A DNA stretch of 64,000 nt from Ideonella dechloratans. Its GTDB lineage: Bacteria; Pseudomonadota; Gammaproteobacteria; Burkholderiales; Burkholderiaceae_C. Both the position numbers and the translations under genes were made by a program. Positions 18,572 through 28,833 of the stretch are shown piece after piece. The stretch covers positions 372,001 through 436,000 of the forward strand of contig NZ_CP088082.1 in the NCBI RefSeq assembly GCF_021049305.1, given 5' to 3'. Each line of letters starts with the position of its first letter. Within the stretch, counting starts at the first letter, position 1. Below the pieces are notes generated by a model. That model had not been told where the DNA came from and made no database searches. It saw only the letters and a list, made by a program, of their open reading frames with translations.

Positions 18572-18589
18572 GGCGCGGGAGCCCGCGCC
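18572..18589 (+). terminator. Possible hairpin after the hybrid kinase gene
   Basis: GGCGCGG at 18572-18578 can pair with CCGCGCC at 18583-18589 around a four-base loop, 8 bases after the stop codon. There is no T-tract, so it is at best a weak or Rho-assisted terminator. It separates the signalling block from the patatin gene. Confidence 0.35.
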
Positions 18590-18688
18590 GCCATCCCCCG
18601 CAGGATTGAGCGGCGTGCTCGCGCGTCCGGCCGGGCTGCTGCATGATGCAGCGCCAGACACCACACCACACACACAGGGGGAGCAGCC

Positions 18689-21600
18689 ATGGCGGACACC
18701 CGGCCGGACTATGCGAGCGAGGTGCGCTTCGGGCTCGTCATGTACGGCGGCGTGGCGCTGGCCATCTACATCAATGGCGTGGCCAACGAGCTCTACGAGC
18801 TGGCCTGTGCCACACCCAAGCGGGGCGACGTGCCCGCGCCCGAGGGCAGCACCCGGGCGGTCTACCGCCGACTGTCCTGGCTGCTGCGCGACCCGGCCTT
18901 GCGCAGCGCCTACCTGGCCCACCTGGACGGGCAGGGGGCCGACCCCTTTGCCGCCGGCGATCCGCCCGACAGCGACACCCGGGTGCGCTTTGTGGTCGAT
19001 GTCATCTCCGGCACCTCGGCCGGCGGCATCAACGGCATCTTCCTGGCCAAGGCCCTGGCCCAGGGCCAGGCCTTCGCGCCGCTCAAGACCCTGTGGGTGC
19101 AGGAGGGCGACATCGCCCGCCTGATCAACGACAAGGCCTCCTACGAGGGCATCGAGTTCGCCAAGCGCGAGGGTGCGCCGCAGTCGCTGCTCAACAGCGA
19201 CCGCATGTACCTCAAGCTGCTGCAGGCCATGGAGGACATGGCCCAGGCCGTGCCGCCGGTGGGTCAGGACGAGTCGGCCCTGTCCGACGAGCTGGACCTC
19301 TTCGTCACCACCACCGACATCCGCGGCGCGGTGGTGCCGCTGCGCCTGGCCGACAAGGTGGTCTACGAAAAGCGCCACAAGCAGGTGATGCAGCTGCAGT
19401 ACCGCGGCGCGGGCGGGCGCACCCTGTACAGCGACTTCCGCACCGAGCTCACCCCCTTCCTGGCCTTTGCGGCGCGCTGCACCTCGTCCTTCCCCTTCGC
19501 CTTCGAGCCGATGTCGGTGGACGATGCGCTGCGCCTGGCCCGGCTGCGGCCGGGCGGGGGCGGCTTGGAGGTCAGCGCCTGGCGCGGCTACCTCAAGGGT
19601 CTGTCGGCCGACGACCTCGCCAGCGGCCAGTGGCAGCGCCGAGCCTTCGGGGACGGCGGCTACCTGGACAACAAGCCCTTCAGCTACGTGGTGGACGCCC
19701 TGTCCTGGCGGCTCTCGGCCCTGCCGATGGAGCGCAAGCTGATCTATGTCGAGCCCACGCCAGACCACCCCGAGCGCGAGCGCCAGGTCTTCGATGCCAA
19801 GCCCGATGCGCTGGAGAACGCGGTCGACGCCCTGACCCGCATCCCGCAGTACGAGACCATCCGCGAGGACCTGGAGGCGGTGCTCAAGCGCAACCGCCGC
19901 ATCGAGCGGGTCGAACGCATCGTCCGCCGGGTCGAGCTGGACGTCGAGACGCTCAAGGAAGAGCCCTTCGCCCGCGTGCTGCTGGACCAGGACGGCCAGG
20001 TGCCAGACTGGTCGGCCCTGGATCTGGGCGACATGATCACCTACTACGGCGCGGCCTTCCTGCCCTACCGGCGCCTGCGCCTGGTCACGGTCAGCGACGA
20101 CCTGGCCGACCGCCTGGCCATGCGCTGGGGCGTGGACCGTCATGCCGACCTGCAGTACGCCATGCGGGCCCTGGTGCGGGCCTGGCGCGAGGCCCATTAC
20201 TTCGAGCACCGGGAAGAGGCCACGTCCGAACGCAGTGCCTCGGTCAACGCCTTCCTGGAAACCTACGACCTGGGCTACCGCCTGCGGCGGGTGGGCTTTC
20301 TGCTGCGTAAGACGCACCAGCTCGGCCGCCTGGTGCATGCGCTGCGTGACCCGGCCGGCCGCCTGGGCGATGCCGACGAGGCCCTGCGTCAGCGCCTGCA
20401 GCGCCACGGCGATCCCGCCGAGTTGGCCCGCCACCCGGCCCTCGGGGCGGCGCTGACGCAGCTGCGCCAGGGCCTGGCCCGCGCCCTGGGCGAGTTGCGC
20501 GAGGCCTGCTGGCCAGGGCCCGAGCAGCGGCCGAGCCTGGGCAGCGAGGAGGAGCGGCGTCAGCTCCAGCGGCTGCTCAAGCTGCTGATGGGCGAGGCCC
20601 TGGACCCGCCGCTGGACAGCCTGCCCGACGAGACCGGCGCCGCCGTGTCCGTCGCAGGCCAGCGCCTGCCGCCGCTGGACCCGCAGCTCACCCTGCAGGA
20701 AAACGTGTTCGCCCGCGCCCAGGCCCTGTTCCGGCTGGCCGGTGCCGGCCGGCGCACCCGGCTGCAGGCCCTGCTCGAGGAGGATCTGCAGACGCTGGGC
20801 GGCCAGTTCCGCCGCTACACCCGGCGTTCCGAGGAGCGCCGCGCCAGCGCGCTGCTGGTGCGCGAGCTTCTGGGCCAGCCCCGCCTGGTGGCCCGAGAGG
20901 AGGGGGGGCGCCAGCGCGTTCGGGTGGCGCTGCAGCCGGTGGCCGACACCGGGGATGACGCCGCGCTCAACAGCCCGGTGGGCACGGCCCTGCGCGCGTT
21001 GCTGGCCGAGTATTACCTGCGCTTCGACGAGTACGACCAGGCCTCCTTCCCCCTCTACTACGACACCGGCACCGGCGAGCCCTCGACGGTGGAGGTGCTG
21101 CGCGTCAGTCCGGAGGACGCCCCCAGCCTGGTGGCCCCGGGCAGCGGGCGGCGCAAGCTGGCCGGCGACAGCCTGTTCCACTTCGGCGGCTTCCTGGACG
21201 CGCGCTGGCGCCGCAACGACATCATGTGGGGCCGGCTGGACGGCGCCGAGCGCCTGCTGGCGGCCCTGCTGCCGGGCGAGAGCGACACCCGGCTGCGCGA
21301 GACCCTGCTGGCCCAGGCCCAGCGCGCCATCCTGCGCGAGGAGATGGCGCCCGAAGGCTATGACGAGCTGGTGCAGCGCTTTGCGCAGGCCCTGCTGGCC
21401 CAGGGCCAGCCCACGCTGCAGCAGGCCTTCGGTGCGCTGTGGCAGCAGCTGGGGCCGGACGACGCGGCGCGAGGCCAGCGCACCGCCCAGGCCCTGAAGG
21501 CCGTGCTGGGCGATGGTGGCCTGCTGGCCTATGTGGCCGGGCAGTACGAGGTGAACCGCCAGCTCGACACCCCGCGCATGCTGGACAACGCCGCGCGGGC

Positions 21601-22127
21601 GGTCACCGTCACCGGTCGCCTGCTGCAGGACTTGGAGCAGCGCCAGCGGATGCAGGCCAGCCGGGCCGTCTGGCTGACGCGCGGCGGGCTGGCGCTGCAG
21701 GGCCTGCTGGCCGTGTCGCTGCCGGGCAGCCTGCCCACGGCCGTGGTGCGGCACGGCCTGATGCTGCTCTACGCGGTGGAAGTGCTCCTGTTGCTGGGCG
21801 CCTGGCTGCTGGCCGCGACGGGGACGCGCGACTTCGCGCTGGCGGCCCTGGCCCTCACCGCCGTGGCCCACCTGGCCACCACCCTCACTGGTGACATGAT
21901 GGTGCGGCGCACCGGCCGGCTGAAGGCCGTGGTGGCGCTGCTGGCCCTCTTGCTGGCCGGCTTGGCCGCGGTGGGCGGCTGGACCCTGTGGCAGCTGGGG
22001 CCCACCACCCTGATGTGCACCGTGCCGGGCCTGGCCGATGGCATGGGCAGCCTCTGCGACGACCCGGCCGATGGCGGACCGGACGGGACGGATGAATCGG
22101 ACGACCCGGCGGGGTCGGTCGGCGACG

Positions 22128-22147
<20 letters not shown>
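18689..22147 (+). CDS. Large patatin-like phospholipase with C-terminal membrane segments
   Basis: A 1152-residue protein; GGGGAGC precedes the ATG. The N-terminal patatin domain has the oxyanion segment YGGVALAIYINGVANELYEL, the nucleophile elbow ISGTSAGGING with Ser110, and the catalytic Asp322 in DGGYLDNKPF, so the Ser-Asp dyad is intact and lipid acyl hydrolase activity is expected. The middle 600 residues are helical and charged with no known motif. Residues about 1010-1110 hold three to four hydrophobic spans, which probably anchor it in the membrane. It resembles the long patatin-related proteins with a DUF3376-like extension. Its 3' end overlaps the convergent metallophosphoesterase gene by 20 bp. 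Confidence 0.85.
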
Positions 22148-23258
<1,111 letters not shown>

Positions 23259-23393
23259 TCTTCTTTAGATGGGGCTGAATTGCCCTGAATCAAGGGCAGC
23301 GCGGCCGCTCCTGGCGGGGCCGGGGCCTGAACGCGCCGGGCGGGGGGCGAGCAGGCACAATCGTCCCAGGACTCTTCCCGGAGCAGCCCTGCT

Positions 23394-23780
23394 ATGGTTC
23401 AGCGCCCCCACAGCACCCACAAGCCCCTGCCGCCTCCTGTTCGCCAGCGCAGCCGGCGGCTGGAGAAGAAGCTGCGCATTGGCGCGTTCCAGGAGGTCGG
23501 CTTTCCGGTCAGCATCCGCCTGAATCCGGCGCTGAGTTCCAAGGCTTGCGACGAGTTCTGGGACGCATTCCTCGGCGAGCTGATCGGGCCCCGCGGCTTG
23601 GCCTATGGCGGCCGCGAAGAGGGTTTCGTGATGCGCTTTGGCAGCGGTTCGGCCACCGAGGACGACCGCGTCGCGGTGAGCGACTGGCTGCAGGCCCGCC
23701 CGGGCGTGGAGCGGGTGGTCGTCGGTCCGCTGGAGGACGCCTGGTATGCCCCGGCCCCGGCCCGGGGACGCAAGACATGA
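23394..23780 (+). CDS. yggL: YggL family 50S ribosome-binding protein (DUF469)
   Basis: A 128-residue protein of the YggL family. Visible features are the basic N-terminus (RQRSRRLEKKLRIGAFQEVG), the core RLNPALSSKACDEFWDAFLG, GLAYGGREEGFV and the C-terminal WLQARPGVERVVVGPLEDAW. YggL associates with the large ribosomal subunit in E. coli. The stop overlaps the start of the next gene (ATGA at 23777-23780), the first of two such overlaps in this trio. Confidence 0.88.
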   Translation: MVQRPHSTHKPLPPPVRQRSRRLEKKLRIGAFQEVGFPVSIRLNPALSSKACDEFWDAFLGELIGPRGLAYGGREEGFVMRFGSGSATEDDRVAVSDWLQARPGVERVVVGPLEDAWYAPAPARGRKT

Positions 23781-24199
23781 GGATCCCGATGCACCCGAAT
23801 GCCTGGTATTCGCGGTTCGCCAAGGCGGCGGCCCGCTTCTGTGGCCGCCCGCGCGTGTTCATCCTGGCCTTGCTGGTCATCCTGGTGTGGATCGTCACTG
23901 GCCCCATCTTTCAATACAGCGACACCTGGCAGCTGGTGATCAACACCGGCACCACCATCGTCACCTTCCTGATGGTGTTCCTGATCCAGAACACCCAGAA
24001 CCGCGACACCGAGGCCATCCAGATCAAGCTCGACGAGCTGATCCGGGCCACCAAGGGGGCCCACAACGCCCTGCTGGACCTGGAGGAACTGGAGGAGGAA
24101 ACGCTGGAAGTCTTCCGTCAGCGCTACCTGGGGCTGGCCCGCAGCGCCCGGCGCGAGCTGGGCGAGGGTTTCAAGGACACGGACACCCCGGAGGCATGA
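23777..24199 (+). CDS. Low-affinity iron permease-like membrane protein
   Basis: A 140-residue protein matching the bacterial members of the low-affinity iron permease family: an N-terminal amphipathic part, span one FILALLVILVWIVTGPIF, the signature DTWQLVINTGTTIVTFLMVF with span two, then FLIQNTQNRDTEAIQIKLDEL and a charged coiled-coil tail. Iron transport has been shown only for the fungal namesake, so the bacterial function is unproven. It overlaps both neighbours by 4 bp (start 23777, stop 24199). Confidence 0.88.
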   Translation: MRIPMHPNAWYSRFAKAAARFCGRPRVFILALLVILVWIVTGPIFQYSDTWQLVINTGTTIVTFLMVFLIQNTQNRDTEAIQIKLDELIRATKGAHNALLDLEELEEETLEVFRQRYLGLARSARRELGEGFKDTDTPEA

Positions 24200-24825
24200 G
24201 CGGCTTGCTGACATGGCGCGACAGGCGGCGGACGGCCAGGGGACTTGGGCTGGTGCTGGGCCTGGTGCTGGCGGTGGGCTGGGGCAGCGGCCACGCGGCC
24301 GACGACAAGGCCCTGCACCAGGCGTTGCAAGAGGCGCGCTTCGCCCTGGTGGACGACGGGGCCGGCGTGCTGGACCAGACCACCGGCCTGGTGTGGGCGC
24401 GCTGCGTGCACGGCATGCGCTGGACGGGCCGGCAGTGCACCGGTCAGGCCGACCGGGTGACCCAGGATGCGGCCATGCAGCTGGCCGTTCGCGAACGCGA
24501 AGGGGTCTCGCAGCGCTGGCGTCTGCCCCATGTGGCGGACTTGCGCCGCCTGGCCAACCGCCTGGCCAAGGTGCCCGAGCTGGTCCCCACGCTGTTTCCG
24601 CAGTCACCCCGTGGCCCGTGCTGGAGTGCCACCTCGGTCATCGACGAGACCGCGGTGAACCCCTACAACTACGGCAACATCCAGCGCGGTCGCAACGCCG
24701 ACAACACGGTGCAGCTGCGCTTTCTGCATGCCTGGGCCATGGACCCGCTGGCGGCCGGCGAGTCCAGCGAGGAGCCCAAGCGCACCCTGCACCTGGTGCG
24801 CTTGCTCTACCCATCCGCGCCTTGA
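24196..24825 (+). CDS. Secreted DUF1566-like protein
   Basis: A 209-residue protein with a signal peptide (LGLVLGLVLAVGWGSGHAA) preceded by a basic segment. The mature part has the Lcl C-terminal/DUF1566 pattern: VLDQTTGLVWARC, then MRWTGRQC, WRLPHVADLRRLANRL, CWSATSVIDETA and HLVRLLYPSAP. It is likely periplasmic or exported, with paired cysteines. Its ATG overlaps the stop of the iron-permease-like gene. The next gene lies beyond a CueR-type promoter, so this is the end of a three-gene unit. Confidence 0.75.
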   Translation: MSGLLTWRDRRRTARGLGLVLGLVLAVGWGSGHAADDKALHQALQEARFALVDDGAGVLDQTTGLVWARCVHGMRWTGRQCTGQADRVTQDAAMQLAVREREGVSQRWRLPHVADLRRLANRLAKVPELVPTLFPQSPRGPCWSATSVIDETAVNPYNYGNIQRGRNADNTVQLRFLHAWAMDPLAAGESSEEPKRTLHLVRLLYPSAP

Positions 24826-24854
24826 TCACACCCTGATGGGGCCGCAGCCCCGGC

Positions 24855-24885
24855 TTGACCTTGCCCCCGTGGGAAGGTCTACAGT
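24855..24885 (+). promoter_or_regulatory. CueR-type (MerR family) copper promoter
   Basis: A -35 hexamer TTGACC (24855-24860) and a -10 TACAGT (24880-24885) are separated by 19 bp, the long spacer characteristic of MerR-family promoters. The spacer is spanned by a dyad with arms GACCTT (24857-24862) and AAGGTC (24874-24879), extended inward by CCC/GGG. This matches the ACCTTCC...GGAAGGT operator of CueR. The expected transcription start is near 24891-24893, only a few bases before the GTG of the first gene. No MerR-type regulator gene lies in the window. Confidence 0.85.
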
Positions 24886-24894
24886 TCAGACATC

Positions 24895-25272
24895 GTGACC
24901 TTTTCGCGCGTCCTCTTCGTCCTGCTGCTGACCCTGCTGCTGCCGCTGCGGGGAGCCTGGGCCTGGATGCCGGCCCCGGGGCAAGGCCCGGCGCCGATGG
25001 CCGCCGCTGCGGTGGCGCCGCAGGAGCCGCCCTGCGCGATGCATGCCGCGGCTTCGTCAGCCCAGGCCCAGACGCCGGTCTGGCGCAGCAGCGAACCGGC
25101 CTCCACCCTGTGCCACGCCAGCGCGGGGGCCTGCTGCCTGGCCGTCATGCCCACGGTGCCGGCACCCTTGCCCGGCGCCATGCCCATCGTCTCCTTGCGC
25201 TACCCGCCCCTGGCGGTGCCCGCGCCGGCCTTCTTCGGCGATCCCCAGGAACGTCCCCCCAGGTCGGCCTGA
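24895..25272 (+). CDS. Small secreted Cys/His protein heading the copper operon
   Basis: A 125-residue protein from a GTG start. The next Met is within or after the signal peptide, so GTG is needed to keep the leader VLFVLLLTLLLPLRGAWAW. The mature part is Pro/Ala-rich with possible metal ligands (PPCAMHAAA, TLCHASAGACCLAVM) and ends FFGDPQERPPRSA. Small exported proteins of this kind often precede copper-efflux genes. The start lies 9 bases after the -10 box with no ribosome binding site, so the mRNA is predicted to be leaderless. A periplasmic copper chaperone role is an inference. Confidence 0.7.
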   Translation: MTFSRVLFVLLLTLLLPLRGAWAWMPAPGQGPAPMAAAAVAPQEPPCAMHAAASSAQAQTPVWRSSEPASTLCHASAGACCLAVMPTVPAPLPGAMPIVSLRYPPLAVPAPAFFGDPQERPPRSA

Positions 25273-25446
25273 ACGCATCGGGCGCCCGGTGGGTCACCAC
25301 CGGCGCCTGTCTGCCGTGCGCGCCGCGGTCCTGTGGGCATGCAGGCCCTGCGGCGCAGAAGTCGAACGCGACCCCGGTCGCGCCTTCGGTCGGTCCCCCG
25401 AGGTTCGTGTCTTCGGGTTCCGCACCGATGAGCCAGAGGGAACTCC

Positions 25447-26919
25447 ATGCAAACCATGTCACCTGTGGGGCGGGCTGTGTGCCTGCCGCCCACCCGGCGT
25501 GCCCGCGGGCTGCGCCTGTCCCTGTCCGCCCTGAGCCTGGCCGTGCTGGCCGGCTGCGCCAGCTTTTCCGGTAACGGCGGGATGGACGACGTCAGCCGCC
25601 TGACCCAGGCCAGCCTTGGCCAGCGGCCGCAGGCCCACGGCGCCGACACCTCGCCCGAGGCCGTGCAGGCCCGTGTGCGCGAACTGCTGGCCCGGCCGCT
25701 GGGCGCGGACCAGGCGGTCGAGCTGGCGCTGATCCAGCAGCCCGGGCTGCAGGCCCGCTTCGACGAACTGGCCCAGGCCGAGGCCGAGCGGGTGAGCGCC
25801 GGGCGCCTGCCCAACCCGGCGATCAGCCTGGGCCGCCTGGCCGGAGGCGGGCTGCTGGAGGTGGATCGGTCGCTGACGATCGATCTGCTGGGCTGGCTGG
25901 CCTGGCCGGCGCGCGACGGCGTGGCCGAGCGCCAGTGGCGCAGCGTCCAGTGGCAGGCCGCGGTGGCCGCCGTGGGCCAGGGCCTGGCGGCCCGCCAGGC
26001 CTGGGTGGATGCGGTGGCCGCGCAGCAGCAGTGGGTCTTGCAGCAGCGCCTGCAGGCCGTGGCCGACACCGCCGCCGAGCTGGCCCAGGCCATGGCCAAG
26101 GCCGGCAACGTGCCGGCGCTGACCCAGCTGCGCGAACAGGCCTTCCAGACCGAGACCCGCTTGCAGGGGGCCCAGGCCCGGCAGGACGCCCTGGCCGCCC
26201 GCGAGCGCCTGGTGCGCGCCCTGGGACTGGATGCCGACGCCGCGCGTCTGAGCCTGCCGGAGCATCTGCCCGCGCTGCCGGACCAGCCGCGCAGCCTGAG
26301 CGAGGCCGAGCAGGCCGCCATCGACCAGCGTCTGGACGTGCAGATGGCCCGCCACGCCGCCGAGGCCACCGCCCAGGACCTGGGCCTGACCCGCGCGACC
26401 AGCTGGGTCAATGTGCTGGAGGCCGGGGTGCAGGACAAGCACGCCCGTGGCGAGCCCACCCAGCGCGGCGCCGAGCTGACGCTGGAGCTGCCGCTGTTCG
26501 ACTTCGGCAGCACCCGCCGCACCGGGGCCGAGGCCCGCTACCGCCAGGCCCTGCATCGTACCGCCCAGGTGGCGCTGGAGGCCCGCTCCGAGGTGCGCGA
26601 GGCCTACGCGGCCTACCGCAGCGCCTACGACGCGGCCCAGGTCCACAGCCGCGAACTGCTGCCCCTGCGCCAGAAGATCTCCGACGAGATGCTGCTGCGC
26701 TACAACGGCATGCTCATCGGTGTGAACGAGCTGCTGGACGACGCCCGCAGCCGCGCGATGGCCGCCGGCCAGGCCCTGGCCGCGCAGCGTGCCTTCTGGC
26801 TGGCCGATGCCCGGCTGCAGGCCGCCCTGGCGGGCGTGCCCGCCCGCGCGACCGATGCCGCCGACCTGGCCGCCACCCTCCTCAACGACGCCCCGGCCAG
26901 CGCGGCCGCGGGCCACTGA
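25447..26919 (+). CDS. TolC-family outer membrane efflux protein
   Basis: A 490-residue protein with a basic N-terminus and lipobox (LSLAVLAGCAS), so probably a lipoprotein like CusC. Two tandem outer membrane efflux repeats are seen: AVELALIQQPGLQARFDELA with long coiled-coil helices, then GAELTLELPLFDFGSTRR and its helices (AALEARSEVREAYAAYRS-like). This forms the trimeric outer-membrane channel of a tripartite exporter. No inner-membrane pump or adaptor lies nearby, so it must use one encoded elsewhere. It sits in the CueR-controlled unit, 9 bp before the multicopper oxidase. Confidence 0.85.
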   Translation: MQTMSPVGRAVCLPPTRRARGLRLSLSALSLAVLAGCASFSGNGGMDDVSRLTQASLGQRPQAHGADTSPEAVQARVRELLARPLGADQAVELALIQQPGLQARFDELAQAEAERVSAGRLPNPAISLGRLAGGGLLEVDRSLTIDLLGWLAWPARDGVAERQWRSVQWQAAVAAVGQGLAARQAWVDAVAAQQQWVLQQRLQAVADTAAELAQAMAKAGNVPALTQLREQAFQTETRLQGAQARQDALAARERLVRALGLDADAARLSLPEHLPALPDQPRSLSEAEQAAIDQRLDVQMARHAAEATAQDLGLTRATSWVNVLEAGVQDKHARGEPTQRGAELTLELPLFDFGSTRRTGAEARYRQALHRTAQVALEARSEVREAYAAYRSAYDAAQVHSRELLPLRQKISDEMLLRYNGMLIGVNELLDDARSRAMAAGQALAAQRAFWLADARLQAALAGVPARATDAADLAATLLNDAPASAAAGH

Positions 26920-26928
26920 AAGCCTGCC

Positions 26929-28302
26929 ATGACCGCACGCAGAGATTTCTTCCGCACGGCGGGCGCCACCTTGCTGGGCGCGGCCGCCGTCAGCCGCGCC
27001 GGCGCCGCCCTGCTGCCCGAGGCCGCCACCCAGACCTCGCCCGAGACCCAGGTGCCGCCCCCGCCGCCCAATGGCCGGCCCTTCCAGCCCCTGGTCACGC
27101 TCAACGGCTGGTCCTTGCCCTGGCGCATGAAAAACGGCGTCAAGGAATTCCACCTGGTGGCCGAGCCGGTGGTGCGCGAGATCGCCCCGGGCATGACCGC
27201 CCAGCTGTGGGGCTACAACGGCCAGAGCCCCGGCCCGACCATCGAGGCGGTGGAGGGCGACCGCATCCGCATCTTCGTCACCAACAAGCTGCCCGAGCCG
27301 ACCACCGTGCACTGGCACGGCATCCTCGTGCCCTCTGGCATGGACGGCGTGGCCGGCCTGACCCAGCCGCCCATCGCGGTGGGCAAGACCTGGATGTACG
27401 AGTTCACGCTGCAGCGCGCCGGCACCTTCATGTACCACCCGCACGCCGACGAGATGCTGCAGATGGCCATGGGCATGATGGGTCTGTTCATCGTGCACCC
27501 GAAGAACCCGCGCCAGCACCGGGTGGACCGCGACTACGGCTTCATCCTGAACGCCTACGACATCGAGCCCGGCAGCGCCACGCCCCGCGTGAACACCATG
27601 CTGGACTTCAACCTGTGGACCTGGAACAGCCGGGCCTTCCCCGGCATCGATCCCGTCGTGGCCCGCAGCGGCGAGCGGGTGCGCATCCGGGTGGGCAACC
27701 TGACGATGACCAACCACCCGATCCACATGCACGGCCCGCACTTCGAGGTGACCGGCACCGACGGCGGCTGGGTGCCGCCCGCGGCGCGCTGGCCCGAGGT
27801 CACGACCGATGTGGCCGTGGGCCAGATGCGGGCCATCGAGTTCGACGCCGTCGCCGGCGACTGGGCCATCCACTGCCACAAGAGCCACCACACGATGAAC
27901 GCGATGGGTCACAGCGTGCCCACGATGATCGGCGTGGCGCAGAAGGCGCTGGCCAAGAAGGTGGCCGCCCTGGTGCCCGACTACATGGCCATGGGCGAGC
28001 ACGGCATGCACGAGATGGCGGTGATGGAGATGCCGCTGCCGGACAACACCCTGCCGATGATGACCGGCCAGGGCCCCTTCGGCCCGGTGGGCATGGGTGG
28101 CATGTTCAGCGTGGTCAAGGTGCGTGACGACCTGAAGCCCGGCGACCACCGCGACCCGGGCTGGTACCGCCACCCGGCCGGCACGCTGGCCAGCGAGTAC
28201 ACCGCCGAACTGCCCGAACCCACCCGCGCCCCAGCCCCGCCGGCCGATGCGCAGACGATGCACGTGCACAAGCCCGGGGCCGACATGCCCATGGACCACT
28301 GA
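26929..28302 (+). CDS. Tat-exported multicopper oxidase
   Basis: A 457-residue periplasmic oxidase. The N-terminus ARRDFFRTAG is a twin-arginine signal. Copper ligands appear in order: TVHWHG (about residue 125), YHPHADE (about 168), HPIHMHG (about 264) and HCHKSHHTMNAMGH (about 315). A Met/His-rich segment follows (MAMGEHGMHEMAVMEMP, then DNTLPMMTGQGPFGPVGMGG), recalling the methionine-rich copper-binding insert of CueO. The likely role is oxidising Cu(I) to the less toxic Cu(II). It is flanked by the TolC-like gene and a DUF411 gene in one operon. Confidence 0.9.
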   Translation: MTARRDFFRTAGATLLGAAAVSRAGAALLPEAATQTSPETQVPPPPPNGRPFQPLVTLNGWSLPWRMKNGVKEFHLVAEPVVREIAPGMTAQLWGYNGQSPGPTIEAVEGDRIRIFVTNKLPEPTTVHWHGILVPSGMDGVAGLTQPPIAVGKTWMYEFTLQRAGTFMYHPHADEMLQMAMGMMGLFIVHPKNPRQHRVDRDYGFILNAYDIEPGSATPRVNTMLDFNLWTWNSRAFPGIDPVVARSGERVRIRVGNLTMTNHPIHMHGPHFEVTGTDGGWVPPAARWPEVTTDVAVGQMRAIEFDAVAGDWAIHCHKSHHTMNAMGHSVPTMIGVAQKALAKKVAALVPDYMAMGEHGMHEMAVMEMPLPDNTLPMMTGQGPFGPVGMGGMFSVVKVRDDLKPGDHRDPGWYRHPAGTLASEYTAELPEPTRAPAPPADAQTMHVHKPGADMPMDH

Positions 28303-28327
28303 ACGCCCCCCGAACCGGAGAACGACC

Positions 28328-28831
28328 ATGAAGCAAACGACCGCGACCCGTCCTGTCCTGGACCGTCGCCATCTGCTGGGCCTGGGCCTGCTGGCCCTGG
28401 CCGGTGTCGCCCGCCCCGTGCGGGCCGCTGCGCCGCTGCCCACCGTGCAGGTCTACAAGAACCCTTCCTGCGGCTGCTGCGGCGCCTGGGCCGACCACAT
28501 GCGGGCGGCCGGCTTCCAGGTCACGCTGCACGAGGTGGACTTCCCCGGCGCCATCCGGCGCCAGCACGGCCTGCCCGATCGCTTCGCCAGCTGCCACACC
28601 GCACTGGTCGACGGCTATGTGGTGGAGGGTCATGTGCCGGCGGCCGAGGTCAAGCGCCTGCTGGCCACCCGGCCGCAGGCCGTCGGCCTGGCCGTGCCCA
28701 GCATGCCGCCGAGCTCGCCCGGCATGGACGTGCCGGGCCGCAACGATCCCTACCAGGTCCTGCTGGTGGATGCCCAGGGCCGAGAGACGGTCTGGGCGAG
28801 CTACCCGCAGCCGGCCGGCCGGCGCGGCTGA
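28328..28831 (+). CDS. DUF411 periplasmic metal-binding protein
   Basis: A 167-residue protein with an RRHLLGLGLLALAG-type signal sequence, possibly Tat. The mature domain has the DUF411 signature: a thioredoxin-like strand VQVYKNPSCGCCGAWADHMR with the CGCC motif, then LPDRFASCHTALVDGYVVEG and HVPAAEVKRLLATRP. DUF411 proteins occur in copper-resistance loci and probably carry copper in the periplasm. A C-terminal Met/Pro stretch (VPSMPPSSPGMDVPG) may add ligands. It is the last gene of the copper operon, and the convergent HPP gene ends 2 bp away. Confidence 0.88.
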   Translation: MKQTTATRPVLDRRHLLGLGLLALAGVARPVRAAAPLPTVQVYKNPSCGCCGAWADHMRAAGFQVTLHEVDFPGAIRRQHGLPDRFASCHTALVDGYVVEGHVPAAEVKRLLATRPQAVGLAVPSMPPSSPGMDVPGRNDPYQVLLVDAQGRETVWASYPQPAGRRG

Positions 28832-28833
28832 GC

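Noticed and set aside
14647..21871. Very long minus-strand open frames opposite the MASE3 kinase and the patatin genes
   Set aside because: His/Gln/Gly/Arg-rich shadows without motifs; the plus-strand genes account for the region.
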